Shown piece after piece: positions 57,997 through 64,000 of a stretch of DNA of 64,000 bases. A model generated the notes under the pieces. It made no database searches. It saw only the letters and a list, made by a program, of their open reading frames with translations, and was not told the DNA's origin. Source of the stretch: Kribbella voronezhensis. GTDB lineage: Bacteria; Actinomycetota; Actinomycetes; Propionibacteriales; Kribbellaceae. How positions within the stretch are numbered: the first letter of the stretch is position 1; each line of letters begins with the position of its first letter. The translations under genes and the position numbers were made by a program. The stretch is from contig NZ_SOCE01000002.1 of NCBI RefSeq assembly GCF_004365175.1, positions 1,426,001 through 1,490,000 of the forward strand. The letters run 5' to 3'.

Positions 57997-59492
57997 GTGA
58001 CGTCCTGGCCCGATTGAAGGCCTTGCAGGAAGGCGATCTGCCGACACATGGCGGCAGCACGCTCGCCTATGTCTACGACTCGGGCCTCGCGGAGGCGGAC
58101 GAGATCGGTCGACAGGCACTGGCTTTGTACGGCGCTACGAACGGCCTCGATCCGACAGTGTTCCCGAGTCTGCGCACACTCGAGAACGACCTGGTGGGGT
58201 GGGCGGCTCGGCTGCTCCAAGGTGGATCGGGTGCGGTCGGCACGGTGACGTCGGGCGGCACCGAGTCGATCCTGCTCGCCGTACAAACAGCCCGAGACGC
58301 AGCGCGAAGCGGCGCAGGTACGCCGTCAGCCGACACCAGGTCGCCGAGCGTGAGCGCCGGGTCGCCGAGCAGCCGGCCGCCCACGAGCGCACCGCCCAGC
58401 GGCGGATCGCCCAGCATGGTGTTGCCGGCGACGGCTCATGCGGCGTTCTTCAAGGCGGCGCACTACTTCGGTGTGCGGCCGGTTGTTGTCGACGTGGATC
58501 CGGTGACGTTCAAAGCGCGACCCGAAGCGCTCGCGGCTGCCTGCGACGACAGCACCGTGCTCGTCGTGGCCAGCGCTCCGTCGTACGCGCACGGCGTGGT
58601 TGATCCGGTGCCGGAGATCGCGGCGCTGGCGGCGGAGCGGGGAATCCGGTGCCATGTGGACGCGTGCATCGGCGGCTGGGTGCTCCCGTATCTGCGGGCC
58701 GACGGAATCCGGGTGCCCGACTTCGACTTCGCGGTGCCGGGTGTGACGAGCATTTCGGTGGACCTGCACAAGTACGCGTACACACCGAAGGGCGCGTCGA
58801 TCCTGCTGCATCGGTCGGCTGAGCTGCGGCGGCCGCAGTTCTTCGCTCACGCCGACTGGCCCGGGTACACGATGCTCAACTCGACCACCCAGTCCACGAA
58901 GTCGGGTGCTCCGCTGGCAGCAGCCTGGGCTGTCGTCCAGCACATCGGCGATGCCGGTTACCAACGACTCGCGCGGATCGCTTACGACGGCGCGGTGCGG
59001 CTCGCCGATATGGCAGACGAGGTTGACGGGCTGACCGTGCTGGCGCCGCCCGCCACCACGCTGGTGGCTTTACGCAGCGACGAGCGGGCGGATGTGTTCA
59101 CGATTGCCGACGAGATGGCCGCGCTCGGGTGGTTCGTGCAGCCGCAACTGAGCTTCCGGGATCAACCACCCTCCCTGCATCTGACCGTGAGCGCGGCGAC
59201 CGCCGATCGGATCGACGAACTCATCGCGGCGCTGCGTACCGCAGTACAGAAAGCGCAGGTCGCCGGGCCTGTGCAGGTTGCTCCGGAGTTGGCGGCTGCG
59301 GCGGGCGGGCTCGATCCGGCGACATTGGACGATGCAGCGTTCGACGGACTGCTCGCGCTTGCCGGGCTGGGAGACGCCGGCGCGCTGCCGGAACGGATGG
59401 CGCCCGTGAACGCACTGCTCAACGTCGCCCCACCACGGCTACGGGAGGCGCTGTTGATCGCCTTTCTCGATCGCCTGATGCGACCCACCTGA
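57993..59492 (+). CDS. PLP-dependent decarboxylase/lyase-type enzyme with low-complexity insert
   Basis: A 499-residue fold-type I PLP enzyme of the group II decarboxylase/sphingosine-1-phosphate lyase-like branch. Seen: GTVTSGGTESILLAVQTARD near residue 80, then HVDACIGGWVLPYL with the PLP-binding Asp, and the Schiff-base Lys in ISVDLHKYAYTPKGASILL near 265. About 35 residues (roughly 107-145), rich in Ser, Pro, Gly and Thr with repeated GSPS units, interrupt the fold just before MVLPATAHAAFFKAA. The frame stays open throughout. The substrate is unknown. It is co-translated with the MFS gene. Confidence 0.85.
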   Translation: MSDVLARLKALQEGDLPTHGGSTLAYVYDSGLAEADEIGRQALALYGATNGLDPTVFPSLRTLENDLVGWAARLLQGGSGAVGTVTSGGTESILLAVQTARDAARSGAGTPSADTRSPSVSAGSPSSRPPTSAPPSGGSPSMVLPATAHAAFFKAAHYFGVRPVVVDVDPVTFKARPEALAAACDDSTVLVVASAPSYAHGVVDPVPEIAALAAERGIRCHVDACIGGWVLPYLRADGIRVPDFDFAVPGVTSISVDLHKYAYTPKGASILLHRSAELRRPQFFAHADWPGYTMLNSTTQSTKSGAPLAAAWAVVQHIGDAGYQRLARIAYDGAVRLADMADEVDGLTVLAPPATTLVALRSDERADVFTIADEMAALGWFVQPQLSFRDQPPSLHLTVSAATADRIDELIAALRTAVQKAQVAGPVQVAPELAAAAGGLDPATLDDAAFDGLLALAGLGDAGALPERMAPVNALLNVAPPRLREALLIAFLDRLMRPT

Positions 59493-59625
59493 TCCCCTCC
59501 CGACCGACCTGAATCCCGTCAGGTTCGACCCACCTGCCCCGACCGGCGGCCGCTGTTGCATGCTGGCGCGAGTGTCTGTGCCGGCGAGGGTGCCGACTTG
59601 TGAAGCCGTGCGAAGGAGTATGCCG

Positions 59626-60594
59626 ATGGTGACCGATCCGACCGCAGGTCCGGCCGCGTCGACGCGCGCGCTGCCGCAGTCCGTGCTGATGCCGCTGACC
59701 GGGGCGGCGATCTTCCTCGTGGTCCGGATCGAGCCGGGCGGCGAGGAGACCACCCGGGCACTGCTCGAGCGGATCACCGGGCTGACCCGTGGCATCGGTT
59801 TCCGGGTGCCGGACGGTGGGCTGTCGTGCGTGACGAGCATCGGCTCGCAGGCGTGGGACCGGCTGTTCGACGCTCCGCGCCCGGCCAAGCTGCACCCGTT
59901 CGTGGAGCTGAACGGCGGCAAGCACCGGGCTGTCTCGACGCCGGGCGATCTGCTGTTCCACCTCCGGGCCGGCCAGCTCGACCTGTGCTTCGAGCTCGCC
60001 CGGCAGGTGATGAAGGAACTCGACGGCGCCGCGACGGTGATCGACGAGGTGCACGGCTTCAAGTACTTCGAGATGCGCGACCTGCTCGGCTTCGTCGACG
60101 GCACCGAGAACCCGGCCGGTGTCGAGGCGGAGCAGGCTGTGCTTATCGGGTCCGAGGATCCGCAGTACGCCGGCGGCAGCTATGTGATCGTGCAGAAGTA
60201 CGTGCACGATATGAAGGCCTGGGAGGCGTTGACGGTCGAGCAGCAGGAACACGTCATCGGCCGCACCAAGCTGGAGGACATCGAGCTGACCGACGACGTG
60301 AAGCCGTCGAACGCGCACATCGCGCTGAACGTCATCGAGGACACCGACGGCAACGAACTGCAGATCCTGCGCGACAACATGCCGTTCGGCTCGATCGGCT
60401 CCGAGGAGTTCGGCACGTACTTCATCGGCTACGCCAAGGACCCCGGCGTCACCGAACTGATGCTGCGGCGGATGTTCCTGGGCGAGCCGGAGGGCAACTA
60501 CGACCGCATCCTCGACTTCTCCACGGCGACCACCGGCACGCTCTTCTTCACTCCGACCGCCGACTTCCTGGACGACCTCCCACCGGCGCCCTGA
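59626..60594 (+). CDS. Dye-decolorizing (DyP-type) heme peroxidase
   Basis: A 322-residue peroxidase. The class hallmark GFVDGTENP near residue 155 carries the distal Asp, PSNAHIALNVIED near 225 the proximal heme His, and LQILRDNMPFGS near 246 the distal Arg. GTYFIGYAKDPGVTELMLRRMF near the C-terminus is typical of the bacterial P (former B) class. There is no Tat signal, so it may be cytosolic or loaded into an encapsulin shell; no encapsulin gene is beside it. ATG 59626 has AAGGAG at ideal spacing; ATG 59620 would be too close. Confidence 0.93.
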   Translation: MVTDPTAGPAASTRALPQSVLMPLTGAAIFLVVRIEPGGEETTRALLERITGLTRGIGFRVPDGGLSCVTSIGSQAWDRLFDAPRPAKLHPFVELNGGKHRAVSTPGDLLFHLRAGQLDLCFELARQVMKELDGAATVIDEVHGFKYFEMRDLLGFVDGTENPAGVEAEQAVLIGSEDPQYAGGSYVIVQKYVHDMKAWEALTVEQQEHVIGRTKLEDIELTDDVKPSNAHIALNVIEDTDGNELQILRDNMPFGSIGSEEFGTYFIGYAKDPGVTELMLRRMFLGEPEGNYDRILDFSTATTGTLFFTPTADFLDDLPPAP

Positions 60595-60654
60595 CCGCGG
60601 TACGCCGACCGCCAATAGCCGCAAATTGTCGGTGGCGTGGGTGAGACTGGGACC

Positions 60655-62343
60655 ATGTTGTTAGCCGATGTGGTCGCCACCTCCACCGCGTTGAGCCAGA
60701 CCCGGTCCCGCCGGGCCAAGGCGGATCTGATCGCGACCCTGCTGGTCAGCGCCACCGACCCGGAGGAGACGGCGATCGTCGTCACGTACCTGTCCGGCGA
60801 GCTGCGCCAACGGCGTACGGGCGTCGGCTGGCGGACGCTGATGGACGCGCCGGCGCCCGCCGAGTCGGCCTCGCTCACGGTCGAGGAGGTCGACCAGGCG
60901 TTCGCCGAGCTGGCTGAGATCGCCGGAGCCGGCTCACAAGCCAAGCGGCGGGCCGCAGTCGACGCGCTGTTCGAGCGCGCGACGGCCGAGGAGCAGAAGT
61001 TTCTGCGCCTGCTGGTCGGCGGGGAGCTGCGTCAAGGCGCCCTTGACGGTGTGATGGCCGACGCGGTCGGCAAGGCGACCGGCGTCCCGCTGGCGAAGAT
61101 CCGCGCGGCGACCATGCTGCGCGGTGCCGCCGCGCCGGTCGCGGTCGCCGTACTGACCGAGGGGGAAGCCGGGCTCGACCAGTTCAAGCTGGAGGTCGGG
61201 CGCGGTGTGCAGCCGATGCTCGCCCAGTCCGCGACCAGCATCGCCGAGGCGATGGGCAAGACCGGCACCCCGGCGGCGATCGAGTGGAAGCTCGACGGCA
61301 TCCGCATCCAGGTGCACCGCGACGGTGACGAGGTCGTCGTCTACACCCGCACGCTGGACGACATCACCGGCCGCGTCCCCGAGGTCGTCACGGCCGTCCG
61401 CGAGTTGAAGGTCGACAAGATCGTCCTCGACGGCGAGCTGATCGCGCTCCGCCCCGACGGCCGCCCGGAAGCCTTCCAGGTGACCGGTTCCCGTACTGCG
61501 ACGCGCGCCGCGACCGGCCCGGAGACGGTTCCTCTGACGCCGTACTTCTTCGACATCCTGCACCTGGACGGCAACGATCTGCTCGGCCTCGACAGCACCG
61601 AGCGGCACGAGTGGCTGAGCAAGGTCATCCCGGAGGAGCGGCGGATCCCCCGGCTCGTCACCGACAACGCGGACGCCGGCGAGGCGTTCTTCACCGACGC
61701 CGTGAAGCGCGGACACGAGGGCGTGATGGTGAAGTCGCTGTCGGTGCCGTACGAAGCGGGCCGGCGAGGGTCCGGGTGGGTGAAGGTCAAACAGACGCAC
61801 ACACTCGACCTGGTCGTGCTCGCGGCGGAATGGGGACACGGTCGGCGTACCGGCTGGTTGTCCAATCTCCATCTGGGTGCGCGGGACGAGGAGACCGGCG
61901 AGTTCGTGATGCTGGGCAAGACGTTCAAGGGACTGACCGACGAGTTGTTGCGGTGGCAGACGGAGAAGTTCCAGCAGCTCGAGGTGCGTCGGGACGACTA
62001 CACGGTCTATCTGCGGCCCGAGGTGGTGGTCGAGATCGCGTTCGACGGAGTACAGACCTCGACCCGGTATCCGGGCGGGATGGCGCTGCGGTTCGCCCGG
62101 GTGGTGCGGTACCGCGAGGACAAGACGCCCGACCAGGTCGACACGGTCCAGGCGGTCCGTGCCATCCACCAACCCACGGAAAGCCAACAGCCCGAAGACG
62201 TCGATCCGCCAGACCTCGCGAGCCCTCCGTCCGATGATCGCCCGGCCACCGAGGCCCAGCCTTCCGCGGACGAAGGTCGTTCGGCGGGCGGGGGTGGTCG
62301 TTCGGCGCAAGGAACCGGCGAGGGGGAAGAATCGCCGGTATGA
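60655..62343 (+). CDS. ATP-dependent DNA ligase (LigB type)
   Basis: A 562-residue ligase. Residues 1-190 form the helical DNA-binding domain (FLRLLVGGELRQGALDGVMADAVG). The nucleotidyltransferase follows with the adenylated Lys212 in EWKLDGIRIQVHRDG, FDGEL-type motif III as VLDGELIALRPDG, motif IIIa PYFFDILHLDG, motif IV GHEGVMVKSL and motif V GWVKVKQTHTLDLVVL; the OB fold ends near 505. The length and layout match mycobacterial LigB rather than LigC/LigD. The last 55 residues are an acidic, Ser/Pro/Gly-rich tail. The stop overlaps the methyltransferase start (ATGA). Confidence 0.92.
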   Translation: MLLADVVATSTALSQTRSRRAKADLIATLLVSATDPEETAIVVTYLSGELRQRRTGVGWRTLMDAPAPAESASLTVEEVDQAFAELAEIAGAGSQAKRRAAVDALFERATAEEQKFLRLLVGGELRQGALDGVMADAVGKATGVPLAKIRAATMLRGAAAPVAVAVLTEGEAGLDQFKLEVGRGVQPMLAQSATSIAEAMGKTGTPAAIEWKLDGIRIQVHRDGDEVVVYTRTLDDITGRVPEVVTAVRELKVDKIVLDGELIALRPDGRPEAFQVTGSRTATRAATGPETVPLTPYFFDILHLDGNDLLGLDSTERHEWLSKVIPEERRIPRLVTDNADAGEAFFTDAVKRGHEGVMVKSLSVPYEAGRRGSGWVKVKQTHTLDLVVLAAEWGHGRRTGWLSNLHLGARDEETGEFVMLGKTFKGLTDELLRWQTEKFQQLEVRRDDYTVYLRPEVVVEIAFDGVQTSTRYPGGMALRFARVVRYREDKTPDQVDTVQAVRAIHQPTESQQPEDVDPPDLASPPSDDRPATEAQPSADEGRSAGGGGRSAQGTGEGEESPV

Positions 62344-63038
62344 CTGACGAGCAGACGCCGGATCCTGATCTCGCCTCGCGGCGACTGGCTGCGGAATCGC
62401 TGGCCGAGAACGATCCGACCGGATGGTTCGAGAAGCTGTACGCCGCGGCCGGCGAAGGCCGGGCTGTTGTGCCGTGGGACCGCGGGGGTGCGCACGCGAT
62501 GCTCACCGAGTGGGCCGAGACGGCGGATCCGCAGGGGGAAGGCAAGCGGGCACTGGTCGTCGGTGCGGGGACCGGCTGGGATGCCGAACTCATTGCCGAT
62601 CTCGGCTTCGACACGATCGCCTTCGACATCTCCCCGTCCGCCGTCGAAGCCGCGCGAGAAGCGCACCCGGCGACCAAGGTCGACTACGTGGTCGCTGATC
62701 TCCTCAATCCGCCGGCTGAATGGCAAGGTGCTTTCGACCTCGTCGTCGAGATCTACACCGTGCAGGCGCTGCCCATCGATTTGCAGCCCGCCGCGACCAA
62801 GCAGGTGACCGCCCAGGTCCGCGTCGGCGGCACCCTCGTCGTCATCGCCGCCGCCCGCGACGAGCTCGACGGCAAGGAGATCCCGGACGACCAGGTCGAG
62901 GGCCCACCCTGGCCCCTCACCCGAGCCGCCATCGACGCCTTCGCCACCGGCGACGTCCGCCTGATCGACCTCGACAAACAACCCAGCCCCACCGCCCCCA
63001 CCAACCTCCGCTGGCGAGCCGAATACCTCCGCGACTGA
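62340..63038 (+). CDS. Class I SAM-dependent methyltransferase
   Basis: A 232-residue methyltransferase resembling thiopurine/thiol methyltransferases. An N-terminal helix pair (WFEKLYAAAGEGRAVVPWDRGGAHAMLTEW) precedes motif I ALVVGAGTGWDAELIADLGFDTIAFDISPSAVEAAR, with VDYVVADLLN and FDLVVEIYTVQALP as later motifs. The substrate is unknown. It is translationally coupled to the DNA ligase; that link may be coincidental. Confidence 0.88.
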   Translation: MTDEQTPDPDLASRRLAAESLAENDPTGWFEKLYAAAGEGRAVVPWDRGGAHAMLTEWAETADPQGEGKRALVVGAGTGWDAELIADLGFDTIAFDISPSAVEAAREAHPATKVDYVVADLLNPPAEWQGAFDLVVEIYTVQALPIDLQPAATKQVTAQVRVGGTLVVIAAARDELDGKEIPDDQVEGPPWPLTRAAIDAFATGDVRLIDLDKQPSPTAPTNLRWRAEYLRD

Positions 63039-63117
63039 CTCTCCACAGCCGACACTCCCCCGAACGCCCTGGGAACACTGGCGAAACAGCTTCAGGCCCT
63101 TGATTGCCGGAGCGGGG

Positions 63118-63471
63118 TTAGGCGGGTTGCCAGAGTTCTATTCGGTTGCCTTCGGGGTCGGTGACCCAGGCGAAGCGGCCGACGCCTTCGAGGTCTTGGG
63201 GGGCGTCGGCGAGGTCGGCGCCCTTGGCGCGGAGTTGGGCGAGCATCGCGTCGAGGTCACGGACGCGGAAGTTGAGCATCGTCTGCTGGGTGCGTGATCC
63301 GAAGTACTCGGTGTCGGATTCGAAGGTCGCGAAGACTGTCGGGCCGGACGGTTGCTGCCACAGGCCGTTCTCGTCGGTGTCGAGGCCGAGGCAATCGCGG
63401 TACCAGGCGCTCAGGGCGGCGGGGTCGGCGGATCGCAGGAAGTAGCCGCCGATGCCTTGCACACGTTCCAT
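63118..63471 (-). CDS. VOC family protein
   Basis: A 117-residue single-unit VOC protein: VQGIGGYFLRSADPAALSAWYRDCLGLDTDENGLWQQPSG at the N-terminus and NFRVRDLDAMLAQLRAKGADLADAPQDLEGVGRFAWVTDPEGNRIELWQP at the C-terminus, with the usual Glu metal ligand in the last strand. The most glyoxalase-I-like of the VOC proteins here, but the substrate is unknown. Confidence 0.87.
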   Translation of the reverse strand: MERVQGIGGYFLRSADPAALSAWYRDCLGLDTDENGLWQQPSGPTVFATFESDTEYFGSRTQQTMLNFRVRDLDAMLAQLRAKGADLADAPQDLEGVGRFAWVTDPEGNRIELWQPA

Positions 63472-63491
63472 GCCGACATCCTGCCAGGACG

Positions 63492-63591
63492 CCGACAGAA
63501 CGCGCTCGCCGTGGCGGAGACCGCGCGTGCGAACCGGGCGCCCGACAGAACGCGCTCGGCATGGCGGAGATCGGGCGTGCGAACGGGCGCG
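63492..63591. repeat. Tandem duplication of a 50-bp unit
   Basis: Two adjacent 50-bp units (63492-63541 and 63542-63591), each starting CCGACAGAACGCGCTCG, differ at only a handful of bases. They lie in the 165-bp gap between the VOC gene start and the end of the last gene. Confidence 0.75.
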
Positions 63592-63636
63592 TCCGGAGTC
63601 GCGCGCGACGGTGGATGGGACGGTGCGGGGTGCGGC

Positions 63637-64000
63637 TTATCGGGTGGGAGTTGGTGGGAGGGCGAGTTCGGCCAAGAGGCCGTAGTGGTCGCTGACGGTG
63701 TTGTGGGGATGGTCGAGGATGCGGTGGCAGGCCGTGACTGCCAGGGTGGGGCCGCCGTGGGGAGCGCAGCGGATCAGGATGTAGTCGATGCGGCGGTACG
63801 GCCAGTCCCAGTCGTTGCTGTGCGGGTTGCCGGGGACGAAGGTGTGGCCCGGTTCGGTGGGATGGGCGCTGGCCCACGCGTCGCGGTAGCAGACGCTGAA
63901 GTCGTTGACGACGTGCTTGCCGGTCCAGAACCGCATGCTGTCGGCATCTGCCTCCGCGTCGAAGTCACCCGCAACCAGCACATGTCCCGGTTCCTTGGTG
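63637..64000 (-). CDS. Endonuclease/exonuclease/phosphatase-family protein (5' part outside the window)
   Basis: Only the last 121 codons are visible; the frame stays open to the right edge. It contains the EEP core strands: HVLVAGDFDAEADADSMRFW (catalytic Asp region), WDWPYRRIDYILIR, and the terminal TVSDHYGLLAELAL with the conserved Asp-His pair. Close relatives are annotated as phosphatases, DNases or sphingomyelinases; the substrate cannot be told from this fragment. It is a different gene from the exonuclease III at 47451. Confidence 0.82.
   Translation of the reverse strand, partial: TKEPGHVLVAGDFDAEADADSMRFWTGKHVVNDFSVCYRDAWASAHPTEPGHTFVPGNPHSNDWDWPYRRIDYILIRCAPHGGPTLAVTACHRILDHPHNTVSDHYGLLAELALPPTPTR

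Noticed and set aside
59508..59523. CCTGA/TCAGG hairpin after the PLP enzyme gene.
   Set aside because: A 5-bp stem with a 6-base loop is too weak to call a terminator with confidence.
1..64000. Search by eye for CRISPR arrays, insertion sequences, integrases, att sites, prophage or restriction/defence islands.
   Set aside because: No regularly spaced repeats, transposase motifs or phage proteins were seen; composition and gene content are uniform and chromosomal.

Overview
The window is a 64 kb piece of a high-GC actinobacterial chromosome. Marker genes (a HrdB-type principal sigma factor with a Lys/Ala-rich N-terminus, both topoisomerase IV subunits, a DUF7455 zinc-ribbon protein, an LprG-like lipoprotein, a GNAT/acyl-CoA-synthetase fusion, DUF6412 next to a second YidC) point to Actinomycetota. 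The overall flavour suggests a soil member of the Propionibacteriales such as Kribbella; the genus is an inference that cannot be proven from this window. Coding density is very high, genes run on both strands, many pairs overlap by ATGA/TGATG, and several starts look leaderless. I found no rRNA, tRNA, CRISPR array, insertion sequence, integrase or prophage gene. This is core chromosome, not an island.

Layout. 0-10 kb: a Pat-type acetyltransferase cut by the window edge, an anion permease, an acyl-CoA synthetase with a LexA-type box upstream, a FetB-like permease coupled to a DUF2630 protein, then small enzymes. 8.2-13 kb: a LuxR-type two-component system divergent from an ABC ATPase/FtsX-permease pair, with a perfect palindrome between them. 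13-25.4 kb: topoisomerase IV A subunit followed by an LprG-like lipoprotein and its MFS partner, a sucrase/ferredoxin-like protein with a beta-carbonic anhydrase, a secreted pyroglutamyl-peptidase homologue with Ser in place of Cys, small VOC and HAD proteins, the topoisomerase IV B subunit, and DUF7455. 25.5-33.2 kb: a MocR regulator divergent from a LysE exporter, a glycogen-debranching-like enzyme, and an OmpR-type two-component system with a small secreted protein, both preceded by 11-bp-phased TTGCCAG repeats. 33-41 kb: YidC-like insertase, DUF6412 and principal sigma factor, HhH-GPD glycosylase with a universal stress protein, a GCS2-family ligase, and an MBL hydrolase head-to-head with DNA polymerase IV.

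41-54 kb: DDAH-like hydrolase, hemerythrin, a five-gene translationally coupled operon (SDR, saccharopine-dehydrogenase-like reductase, alpha/beta hydrolase, YccF, MBL) divergent from a TetR regulator across two 20-bp palindromic operators, exonuclease III, a PhyH dioxygenase, a prolyl-oligopeptidase-family peptidase, a SigB-like group 2 sigma factor, and an AraC regulator with a RibD-like reductase. 54-64 kb: HAD phosphatase, CPBP protease with a Gln/Pro/Gly repeat tail, a GPH-type MFS transporter coupled to a PLP decarboxylase carrying an in-frame low-complexity insert, a DyP peroxidase, an ATP-dependent DNA ligase coupled to a methyltransferase, a VOC protein, and the end of an endonuclease/exonuclease/phosphatase protein cut by the right edge.

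No wholly new multi-gene system is obvious. The best leads are the TetR-controlled five-gene operon, the C15 peptidase homologue with a predicted Glu/Ser/His triad, the LexA box upstream of an acyl-CoA synthetase, and the phased repeats around the OmpR-type system.
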